NCBI GenBank assembly: GCA_024138015.1
Contig: JAMXBB010000011.1
Location: forward strand, 69,038,679 to 69,102,678
DNA length: 64,000 nt
Direction: 5' to 3'
Source of the DNA: Lumnitzera littorea
Taxonomy: Eukaryota; Streptophyta; Magnoliopsida; Myrtales; Combretaceae
Position numbers and translations under genes: made by a program. Position 1 is the stretch's first letter, and each line of letters opens with the position of its first letter. This document shows, in pieces, positions 11,093 through 21,399 of the stretch. The notes under the pieces were generated by a model. It made no database searches. It was not told the origin of the DNA and was given only the letters and a program-made list of their open reading frames with translations.

Positions 11093-12865
11093 TCAACTAG
11101 TACGTACAATATCTCTTGAAAATGACATTTGTACTAAGAAGAGACATAATCTTTCCCTTATGAGTAATCCTTACAAATGCCTATACCCTTGAACCTTTAT
11201 AATGTCTTGTCCCTTTTTCCTAAATGTATTCTATTTGTCTTGACATTTTTCTTTTCTTCCTCTTCTTCCAACCCTTATGTTAATGGCATCTTCATTCTTT
11301 CCTCCTTTTTTTTTTCCCCCATTTTTACTCTCAAAAACACCCACCACCAAGTTCCATTACCACCCTAATACCATATACACTACCCAACATGCCACTAAAA
11401 CTACCCAACAACGCACCATCTTACCCCATTTATCGCTTGAAGAATGACCAAAGCTAAGAGTAGAATACAAAGTTAGGTGCCAACTCTCTTAAAGAAAGTA
11501 AAGTGTTCTTATATTTGATTTCTTTTCTATTTTCCTTTTCTCTTTCGAAACCCATAACGTATTAGGACATAAGCTCATATGGTAAAGCTAAGGCATGTAG
11601 GAGCATCTAGTGTAAAAAGGTGAAGTTCTTTAGGCTATGTTATAGGTAGGGGGTTGAATTAGTTACTATGAAAAATAAAAGTTTTTAAGACTTTTACAAA
11701 TAATAAAACTTCTTGATTACTTAGCTATGTTAGCAAGAAAGTATTAGTAATAAAAAAACAACAACATATGCACAAAAATAAAAAGAGAGGGAAGAGAAGA
11801 TTGACCAAATTGAATTATAATGTTTCAGCTTTGTGCCTACTACACTCTTCCAACTTTACTATTGGGAACCTGATAATCCACACCAGGGTCATTCCACTTG
11901 AATCAAATAAATCAACTTAAGAGATTATGACCAATTCCTCTACTTTGATTCCTTAACCTAACATTGGCTAAACTTAGATCTATAAAGATACAAGTATAAT
12001 CCTTTCACTAATAACAAATCCTAGCTCTCAAAAGATTAAACAAAATAGTGAAGAAATGGTATAATTAGATCCTCAAATAATAAGTACAAGATAAAAATAT
12101 AAATATGGAATTTGTATGTCTAGGTGTACCCTTTGAATTATCCTTTAATTTTTTCTAATATAAAGTCTTTTGAATTTTCAGTAGTATTATTTTCTTGTCT
12201 TCAATTTTTGAATCCTTTAGACTTATATAATTTGCTTGGTAACGGTTTATACGTAGTGGATTTGGAAACGTTCTCACAAATCTTGATTTATGCAAGGATG
12301 AAAAAACACCTCTCTTATACTTAATTCACCTTACATTTGCTGTCATAATTTTGAATTTTAAATGACTGAGTGTTCTAAATCTTTGCTACGATGTGTCATT
12401 CCATTCCCGCTGATCACATTGCCAAGAATAGATGATTTATCCTTCCTCAAATAATCATTACATATTTTGAAAACAATGGATATAGCCTTGATCTTGTGAT
12501 TTGTTCTTGTTCTAAAAAGAACTTAAATTTCAAATTTGAAAAATTATTTGATCTACTGAAGATTACTAGATTTAATCCAATTTCATGTAGCTTTCATTCT
12601 TGTGGTGATATGGCTGTTGCAGTAATTGAAAGAAGGGAACATGACATATTTTGACTTCTACGATCAAAATGAATATAGACTTGATTTTCCTCCTTATTCT
12701 TAGCTTGTAAATGCTTAGATAATCTACTGAGATTATATTATTTGAAATGTTTTGAAAACCAATTTAAGAGACTTAAAGTATGTGAAGGAAGGTTTTAAGA
12801 TTCATGAAAATCTAACGTAGAGTAATCTCATTTCTAAAGTTTTATAGAAAAGAAACCATGACAAG
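11093..12865. other. AT-rich DNA with no recognised gene
   Basis: Short frames near 11177-11368 and 12124-12324 are pyrimidine-rich or low-complexity and match no family I know. A phrase AGGGGGTTGAATTAG near 11649 is the kind seen in decayed LTR elements, but no boundaries could be found. Confidence 0.35.
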
Positions 12866-14159
12866 TGTAAGAACCCATATATCCAAAACTAACTAGGCTT
12901 AAATCCTTGGTTATTTCGATTTTTAACATGTAATCTCGGTAAAACTCCACTTATAAAATCATTTAGAAATGGCTAATAGTAGCTTAGTGGTTGGTTTTTG
13001 AAAGTCTCCCTAAATAACCCCCTTAACCAACACTAATAGAGGAGATAACAAGTTAGTCTTATTTCATCTTTATCCCTTAAACATGATTAAGTAGGGTAGG
13101 CCATTAGGTCTCAATTAAGTAAGTTAGACATTGGTTTATGGCTCTAAGTTGAAAATTGGACTTACAAACAACAAGAGACCAAAAGAACTTAGCTTAAGCC
13201 CAATGAGAACCAACAAATCAAAAGCTAAGGCCAAGGGATAAAATAATAAATCAAAGGCCAATAAAGTCCAATGGGTAAATGGGAAAGCCCATTATAGGTG
13301 TAAGCAAGCCTAAGATTGAATCTTAAACGCACTAAAATAATCCCTAAAGTGACTATAAATACTAAAAGTGCTATTAAGCCAAAACCATTGGTGGACCACC
13401 TATATTCTTAGGCCCAAATATGAAATGTAAGCCTAATATAGATTAAAAGTTGGCTAGAAATGAGGATGACACATTTAGGCCCACAAATAAGCCCAAATTC
13501 AACAAATTCAATGCAAACCCTTTGACCAACGAAACTAATATGGCTATTTCACTTAGTTATAAGTCCTAAACATTAAAAAGAAACCATTCACGAGAAAACA
13601 ACCATTAGAATGTGAAATACAAAGTTTAAATAAAAAAGTTATGATTAAGACGAGAATTGACTACAAAGAGAAGTATAGCAAACATGGGATAGTTTACTAT
13701 GTTCTTACTAGTATTGTTATTATCTTATTATTAGGTGATATTGGTCTTGATTCAAAGTTTCCAGGGGACTACTGCAATCCATAGGACACCATGGCTAAGT
13801 GAGTATTACGATGATATCTATACCTTTATTGTGACTATAACTTAGTTGTACATTGAATTTTAGATAATCAATTATTTATCTAAGGAATTTAGGTAATATG
13901 CATGTGTTTGGCTTCTGTATGGAATTTCATGCAAAAATATTCTAATATTACAATTGTTTGTGTTAAATGATTGGTTAACTAGATTTAACTATATTCAACA
14001 GATAATTAAATGGTTATGCATATCATGCAATTGCACATTCTGTTAAGGCCATCAATATCACATGGTTGGCATGGAAGGGCTATGCAAATTGGATTTGTGT
14101 TATGTTTACATGTGATTTATATATGTTTTCATACGACATATTTGTACACATAACCCTAC
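12866..14159. other. Unresolved repeat-like DNA
   Basis: It starts with TGTAAGAACCC, an LTR-like 5' end, but no matching CA end with target duplication was found. The stretch from 13140 to 13520 is rich in scattered AAGCCC/AGCCCA words. No coding frame is present. Confidence 0.3.
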
Positions 14160-14928
14160 CTTAATCTTTAAGAATTAACTAGTAAAGAGAGACATCGCCT
14201 AATAGGAATCAAAGCTCCTTGACCCATTACCAAGCATATGGGCCAACTACCATGGTTTACCAAGCTCTCTCATGACAATTCATAGATAAGGAAGTAGGAC
14301 TCCTGGAGTTGTTTGACCCATCAAAGTACATAAGCTTCCGCTAGCACTATACCTTCACTCGAGTAAAGGAGAATTGCCCTTGGTTTAACTTAGACATCTC
14401 AAAGAACCACACCACCAGCTTGGCTATAGTGTTTCCAAGTTATCCATCTAGAATATCGACTTATTTGCAAGAGCCAATTGGTGACCTTCCCCATCCAAAA
14501 GCTTATTCACTACATCAAAACTGACCATCCAAAGAGTGATACGTGTCTCTAACAATTACCCTTATTGATGGCTAGGCACACATTCTTCTATTTATTATCA
14601 TTTTTGTCCTTATACACATGTTGAATACTAATTTTAGTTTAGAATCTTTTTGGTAAATGTGCTTTAACCTAAGAGTTGCCTTAAATGGGTTGTATATATA
14701 CTCTTCTATAACTAAATGCATCATAACTTTTACTGAATATTAAGACATTTTCTTTTCCTTCCTTGTTCTTATGTAGTTACACCAACCTTCTAAGTTTGAG
14801 TACCTTACTCTTACTTATTTCCCCGAGCAAAGGAATAGTAGTGAATGACCTTAGGTACTAGCTTGTACATCATATCAAGTTTAGGCCCTAAGTTCATGTG
14901 AGCTTGAGTAGTGCGTAATATTCACTTG

Positions 14929-16342
14929 TGTTGGATATCTCTCATGAATTTTGATGATAACAAAAAGAGAAGAATGCTAATAAATTAACATGCATGTATT
15001 CTCAGAAAGTTTAAAATTGCAAATTGAGTTAGTTTCAGAAACTTATTCAGAAGGTTTGAATTGATTGAAAAAGAGACAAGCTTAGAAATATTTAGAGAAT
15101 GTTTTAGAAGGTTTTATAAAAAGAATTGATACAGTATTTCAGAAACTTGTTCAGAGACTTCGAAGAAAAGAAGACTGATACTATTTAGAAGGTTATTTAG
15201 ACAGTTAGTCTAGAAGAGTAACATTGAAAATTAACACATATCATATTCGAAGTAAACAAGACTTAGCTCCACTAGATCGAGTGTATTAGAGAAATATACT
15301 TAATCCTATTTCACTTAAGATAGAATTAAGAATCCATAGGGATTATTTTTTAAGCAAACATATATTTGGATAAATCAAGTTAATATCTTACATTGGATAA
15401 GGATAAGGATAAGGTTAGTTTCAAATCTTGTGGGATCTCAATTTTAAATCTAAAGCTTATTTAGATATCTTATCAGTAATTTCAAATGTGAAGCTTATCT
15501 AAAAATTGCTGATCAAGTATATCTTACCAAGCTTAAAGGATCGGATTTAAATTTTGAAACACCAGGACCTTCTCAACAATATCTATAGATTATCTAGGTG
15601 TTGAAAAAGATAAACATTATTTGAAGATAATTCTCAATATATTTAGCCATTAGAAGACTCAAGTATAAAAAAAAAAGTTATTCAAAATTGTTGGCATGAA
15701 TTTGAGAAGCAAAACATTACACATACATTATACTTGAATAGTAAGCAATTTCTACAATCTAAAAGAGTAAAGAACAATTTTCAAATACTTCTTTAGAAAG
15801 TTGAATTGAAGTGGATCTCTCATCAACCATTACTTGTGTTTTTATTCAAAATTATTTGAGATTCATATTATTCTCACTTGTTTTTGTAAAATTTGTTTGT
15901 TGTTTAAGTATTGAGAGAAGTTAGATTATACTCTATAGATCTATAATTAGCATAGATTGTAAAAAGAATAGATAGACAGAGTAGAGTATAGTGAAGCCTA
16001 TGTGTTACAAGTGGTTGTAAACTTCTCATAATTTTGATTTAGTGGATCAAGTGGAACAGTACCGGTGAAGTAAGTCAAGTCCCTAACAATGGAGCTGAAA
16101 GAGAGTAGTAGGTAAAAGAACAAAACTCTATAAATCCCAAGTTTAATATTCTCCTTCCTTATCTCTTTTAATTTGCACTATTTAATTGTGTTATTTGTGT
16201 TAAATTACTAAAATACCATTGTTCACCAAATTAAATTATTAAGAGGAGTATTTTCAACTTATATCGAAAAAGTTTCAAAAAGTTTAAATATATCAATTCA
16301 CCCTCCCCACCTCCCCTTTTGATATCTTATATAGGATCAACA
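14929..16342 (+). mobile_element. Solo LTR inserted in the LTR of E2
   Basis: A 1414-bp block starts TGTTGGATATCTC and ends ATAGGATCAACA, with TGTTG/CAACA inverted ends and a second shared GATATC near both termini. The pentamer ACTTG flanks it at 14924-14928 and 16343-16347. Sequence either side joins into a continuous match to the E1 LTR (near 4625-4700), which independently confirms the insertion point. TTTTGATGATAACAAAAAGAG near its start is typical of long copia LTRs. No internal domain is present. A related relic lies at 29190-30770. Confidence 0.88.
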
Positions 16343-16463
16343 ACTTGGATTGTACACGAACCTTTGCTCGACTAACTATAATTTACTCCTTGGACCATCT
16401 TGAGGTTTGAGACAACCCTATGTTTGTTAGCATTTATGTGTTCATCCACAAATTCACATCATA

Positions 16464-16476
16464 TTGGTATTAAAGC
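16464..16476 (+). promoter_or_regulatory. Primer-binding site of E2
   Basis: TTGGTATTAAAGC follows the end of the E2 LTR (about 16460) and matches the TTGGTATCAGAGC initiator-Met primer site except for two transitions. Confidence 0.7.
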
Positions 16477-16899
16477 TTTAGCAACAATGATTATTGATGA
16501 AGTTATTGTTACTATTCTGTTTCATGCTATGCTAATTAGGGTAGTGTTGTTCTGGGTTATGTTGTTAAGTTGACTTATGAAATGTGTTCATGTTATATGT
16601 TCGAGTGGTAGCTGGAGCTATATTGCTAGAGTTATGGGGGTTAGATTACTTTAGTTTTTAGTGTTTATGTGACTATTATGATTGTATGTAAATTATTGCT
16701 TTTGGGCATTGAAAAGTTACTATATTAAGCTATGTTGTAGTAATACACTCATATTTAAGGAAGTTTGAGCTGTGTTTGAAGTATTGTGTAGTGCTATCGC
16801 TGGGTTTTCCATGAAGATTATCGTGAAAATGATTGATCCTAGTGTAAATTAAGTTGTATGCAACAATGAGAGTGGTGTTACCTACTGTGGAAGATAGAT

Positions 16900-17250
16900 C
16901 CTTGCTACACCATGATCCACTAATGAGAAAATTGATGAACTTATTACCATGATGACTGAGTTGATGCAAGTTGTCAATCGATTAGCCGTTATTTGACCTA
17001 TTAAGGGTGCTCCAATGCATTTTTGAGATGTTCCCCCATAGAGAAGAGTACAAAGAACTAAATATTGAGTTGAACATGGGAAGAAGTTAAATTTAACCTA
17101 AGTCTCAAGCTGTTGAAAAAGAGGTAGCGGGGAAATTTGAGTAAGAATAGTCATTCGAAAGGAAAACTAATGAAATCAAGTGCTCTAAATGACAAGGGTT
17201 TGGTCACATGGCTACCTAATGTCCCAACAGATAAACAATGATCATCAAAA
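16900..17250 (+). pseudogene. gypsy gag C-terminal remnant with zinc knuckle (E2)
   Basis: Near 17188-17232 the plus strand reads a CCHC knuckle, KCSK-x-QGFGHMAT-x-CP, where the second Cys codon has become TGA and a Gln codon TAA. This nucleocapsid motif binds element RNA. The upstream gag body is short and broken, so most of it has been lost or scrambled. Confidence 0.65.
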
Positions 17251-17353
17251 GCGAGGTATTAACCATCTAAGTGGATAGCAATGATGAAGAAATTAAGGAG
17301 TTAAGAAGAGAATAAGTGTTGACCATAAGGATTCACCTAGAGATGAGATTATC

Positions 17354-17790
17354 TTGAATACTGAGGAAGGACAATACTTAAGCATGGTATTGAGGAGAGC
17401 CATGAGTGTTACCTACTTTACCAAAGATAAGCAACGAGAGAACTTATTTCATATAGTATATAAGGTGAAGGGAACCTTGCGCTCGTTGATCATTACTGGT
17501 AAGAGTTGCACTAATGCTACATCTACAACTATAGTTGAAAAATTGAAGCTGCTGACTACTTCTCACTCAAAGCCTAGTTGCATTGGCTTCTTAAGAAGCA
17601 GGTTTTGGTACCTATCTCTATTAGCACTTATTAAGATGAAGTACTATGTGATGTTTTACCCATGTGTACTTGGAAGACTATAGGTGTTCGACTGTAGAGT
17701 TATTTATGATGGGTTCATAAATTCTTGTCCGTTTGAGTATGAAGAGAATAAGATCACCTTGAAACCCCTAACCAAGTTAAGGATATGCAA
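17354..17790 (+). pseudogene. gypsy protease region (E2)
   Basis: An open frame at 17354-17683 carries the plant gypsy signature around the aspartic protease: a QREN-LFH start, then SLIITGKSCTNATSTTIVEKL, where the family has a DxGS active-site segment, then a strand with YVMFYPC and LGRL. The active-site Asp is replaced by Thr in this reading, so the copy is inactive even apart from its stops. Frame damage follows at about 17683; the equivalent E1 segment lies at 1-200. Confidence 0.75.
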
Positions 17791-17869
17791 GTCTAGTTGA
17801 GCTAAGCTAAAAGGAAGGAGACTCTGTTGATGTCCCGACCCAAGTTTTCTTAGGAATTAAAGTTCACCT

Positions 17870-18430
17870 TCTTATTGATGTAGAGACTACTGGAGATGAA
17901 GAAATGAGAAGTAAAGCTGCCTATTGAGATGCAGAGGTTTATTGATGAGTTTGTGGATCTATTTTCTAAAGAGTTACACAATGGACTACCATTATTTCAA
18001 GGTATTGAACATGTTGTTTATTTGCAACCTAGCAACGTATTGCCGAACAAACTTATGTATAGAATGGATGTCAAGTAAGCCATCAAGCTCCAAAGATAAG
18101 TGAATTAGTTTGATTAAATGAGGCTATGTTCAAGAATCCTTAAGTCCTTATGCTATACCTACCCTATAGTGTTGAAGAAGGATGGGTCATAGACAATATG
18201 CATAGGTTGCTGAGCTATCAATAAGATCATGATCAAGTATTGATACCTAATTTCAAGACAAGAAGACATGTTAGATGAGTTGTACATAGCAAGGATTTTT
18301 TCCGAAGATTGATCTCAAGTTAAGCTATCATTAGATTAGGATGTGACCTAGAGACGTATGAAAAACCACACTCAAGATAAGGTAAGGTAATAGAGGATAA
18401 AGATACCTACTCTATTACTTTGCATAAATG
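17870..18430 (+). pseudogene. gypsy reverse transcriptase, N-terminal part (E2)
   Basis: Recognisable pieces are FVDLFSKEL, the GIEHVV segment, LPNKLMYRM, LKKDGS and INKIMIKY, then FSxxDLKLSYH before the match ends near 18430. It never reaches the YxDD catalytic box, so the element is truncated within the fingers/palm. Several stops interrupt it. Confidence 0.75.
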
Positions 18431-18670
18431 GTCAAGGTATAGTTATTTCCGTTTAAAATATTATAATCCTTTATGACTAAAGTTAGCACTAAAAGTCAAT
18501 ATCACTTTTAAATATAATTTACAAACGAGTGTAAATATAATGAGTTAATAAAATAGAAAAAAAAAAAGAAAAATACAATTTCTACAAACCGACCAGTGGC
18601 TTAAATTAGAGATGTTAATATATTTGATTGAATGATGGAAAGTTAGCTTAAAATACTGAGTTATAAGTTC

Positions 18671-18787
18671 TTTTTTTTTTTTTTTTTTTGTCCTTACTGT
18701 TGATTACAATAGAGGAAGGAGAATTCAAATCTAGTTTATCTCACTAAGAGACCCATGCTTATACCATTAGGTTATAAGAGTCTTAGC
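18671..18787 (-). mobile_element. tRNA-derived SINE with poly(A) tail
   Basis: On the minus strand the element reads a tRNA-like head with A-box-like TAATGGTATAAGCATGG, then GATTTGAATTC as a degenerate B box, then a short body and a run of about 19 A (the T-run at 18671-18689 on the plus strand). It is flanked by a 16-bp direct repeat, 18655-18670 and 18788-18803, which differs at three sites, all G/A. This is the expected structure of a SINE inserted by LINE machinery. At about 117 bp it is short. Confidence 0.8.
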
Positions 18788-18803
18788 ACTAAATTATAAA
18801 TTC

Positions 18804-20600
18804 AACAAATTAATCAAACATTTTTGTGTATTTGTCAAACTCAGTTATATTTATTAATAATATTGTATAGGAAGAACGTATGGGAACTTGTATGTATTGA
18901 AATTTTTCATGTATCATATTATCATTTATGAATTTGGTTGTAATATGCAAAATATGACACATTAGGCTATAGGGTTACTGGAGTTGTTCAACATTGTTTT
19001 TCTGATACCTAAGTTAGTAATTTAATATAAGTGTTTGAGTAAAAGAGAGTAAGTGACTGAGAGAGTATGTAGAGTGCTTCCTATTATGCTCCGGCATTTA
19101 TAAAGATAACTGATAATTGTAATGGAGTAGCAGTTGAACTACTTAGGATGTATGGAGCTCTATTAATTAGAGCATGTGATAAATGTAAGACTTAGAGATA
19201 GTAAGGTAGTTATCTCATGCAGTAACTGTCGAATTGTTTGCACCTTTACCTTATTCAAAAGTTTAAGCTCATGGATTAGGCCTAAATGATCTAAGCTTAA
19301 GGGTTCAAGTCTTAGAGTTCTGAATCTGAGTTGTTCTTTGGATAGGTTGTATAGTTTTAGATCTAATCTAAATGTTACTCAATTATAGATTTAAGCTATA
19401 AAAGTGGCTAGCTTGATCATAAAAGGTCAAAATAAGGTGACACAACTCAACTTATAGATTAAACTAGGTCGGATCCTTACTTAGGATAACATTAACACCT
19501 TGTTCACTTAGAGGAAATGGCCATTCTATTCCCCCTTTATTACTTACGGCACCTTTTTTACAATGTTTAGTTATTTTTTGACACTACATAACTCCAATTC
19601 CATGGAAAGTTGGTTCTCGTAAGTCACTACATTGGGATTTACCTAGACAAATAAAGAATCATAATTCCTCTTCCCATTCACCTCTTTCATTCCAATTTCG
19701 CCCTCATAGAAAATGAAAAATTACAGCAATTGTTCCTTTTCAACACTAACCAGTCCTTCACCACTTCATTACTTCACCTTTATCCCTTTTGTATCCCTTT
19801 TACCACTTCGTTACTTCACTTCTATTCCTTCTTTGCACTCTATGATCGCGTGATGTGTAGTCTTTGTTATTATGCCTTCGAAAATTACAACTCTTGCAAT
19901 ATTACAGTCGAAGCATGATTTTCATATCCAATACATTAATGCTTTAGAATGAATTCATTGAGATGTTTCAAAGATGAATGATTGAGAATCTTTTGATGAT
20001 GTTAGATCATTTCTCGGCTTACTATATAGGAGAACTTTCAATTTAGATAAGAAAGACATATACTTCTCTAGTATAATTCACAATCAATCAATTAAGGATG
20101 ATTTGCTAGCTTACCTCAATGAAAAAAAATATCATCGGTAGTCTCTACAAGCATACACCAGAGTTATGAAGAAATCTTATGAATCCAAGAAAACATTTCT
20201 AAAAAAATTACTTTTGTCAATCCATTTCGAAAATTAGCAAAGTTAACACTTTTCATAAGTAAACAAATTAAGTTGCAAACATGCAACAAATATAACCAAT
20301 TACTTTGGTCAAATATTTATATTTACCATTTTAATAAGGCAATTACATGGATGATAGCATAGATGGAAAAATAGTCATTCAATAAACAATCAATAGCAAC
20401 TATCAAAACAACAAGTAATTATCAAGTATAAGTAAATAGCAGATCATTAGAACACCTTCACCTTAGCCTACTCGCCTACTTATCCTAGTCTTTAGGGCTC
20501 TTAAATTAGAGATTAAGTCACCTAAAATAATAATAAACACTATATAATTAATTAGAAATGGGCTTCTTCAAGATCCCAAGACTCTACCTAATTACCTAAA
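18804..20600. other. AT-rich intergenic DNA, nothing recognised
   Basis: No gene is seen. Near 19745-19835 a pyrimidine-rich stretch holds two tandem copies of an about 55-bp unit containing CACTTCRTTACTTCAC; this produces a short spurious frame at 19730-19918. Confidence 0.4.
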
Positions 20601-20629
20601 TTTGCTGTAAATTTCCAGTTTTGATTAAA

Positions 20630-21165
20630 TTTCTAATCGCGTATAACTTTTTCATTTTAATTCTGATTTTAATGATCTTATAGTTGTTCTCCATTAGTTT
20701 GGAACATTCTTTTCAACGATGGGCTTCGTTTTAAGAGATGGGACCTAAAATTTCTGCAGCTTTATAGGCTTATTATGAATTTATAGATATTTGAGTTAAA
20801 TTATTTTATTTTTATTATTCATGGGTCTTTTTCACATTTCCTTCAATTCAAGCCTAATATAATTAATGTTGAGTCTAAATTAAGTGTGGCCTATTATTTT
20901 ATGTCCTTAATTATAAGATCAGACTATTTGTATAGCTACCTAATTAACTATTCAATTACTATGTCTAATTTACTCTTAGTTCCCAATTATAAGTTTTTCT
21001 TTAATAGCATGTAACTTTTTTCTTTTTAAATCCAATTTTTATTTAAGATCTCATAGTCAATCCTCATCGTTATCAAACATACTTTCATGATGGAGAAGTT
21101 TGTTTTGGGAGTTGGGACCTATATTTTCTATTATGAGTTGATCATATTTGAATTTTAATGATTTT
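20630..21165 (+). repeat. Imperfect direct duplication, period about 365 bp
   Basis: Segments 20635-20790 and about 21000-21160 share an order of words: GYRTAACTTTTTC, ATYTTTATTT-like, GATCTYATAGT, AACATWCTTTC, GATGGRSWWSKTT, TTTTRRGAGWTGGGACCTA. The unit is not coding. Possibly an internally duplicated LTR fragment. Confidence 0.5.
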
Positions 21166-21399
21166 GGCTCCAATTACTTTAAATTTTTCAATTCTAAGCT
21201 TTTCTTAAAGAATTTCCTATTCGGGCCTTTTGTAAACTAATTATTGGGTCTAAATTTTGTATGGGCCTAGCTTTTATAAGTTTTATTCTCAATAGGCCTA
21301 ACTTTTGCTTTTCTTTACACTTAAAATTAAATTAGGTTCTTCTAAATGACTAATGGGCCTTTTTAAATTTATTTTGTAAGCCTTATATCTAGAAACTTG

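Larger units (their letters stand above)
14160..18430 (+). mobile_element. Ty3/gypsy element E2, 5' part, decayed
   Basis: Order on the plus strand: LTR (split by a solo LTR), primer-binding site at 16464-16476, gag remnant with zinc knuckle, protease, and the start of reverse transcriptase, breaking off near 18430. The LTR segments align by eye with the E1 3' LTR, so both belong to one family. The left edge is approximate. Stops and frame breaks are frequent throughout. Confidence 0.75.

Noticed and set aside
12866..13170. Possible LTR starting TGTAAGAACCC with ACAAG on the left
   Set aside because: An ACAAG recurs near 13167, but the preceding end is not a clear CA terminus matching the start, and no partner LTR or internal sequence was found.
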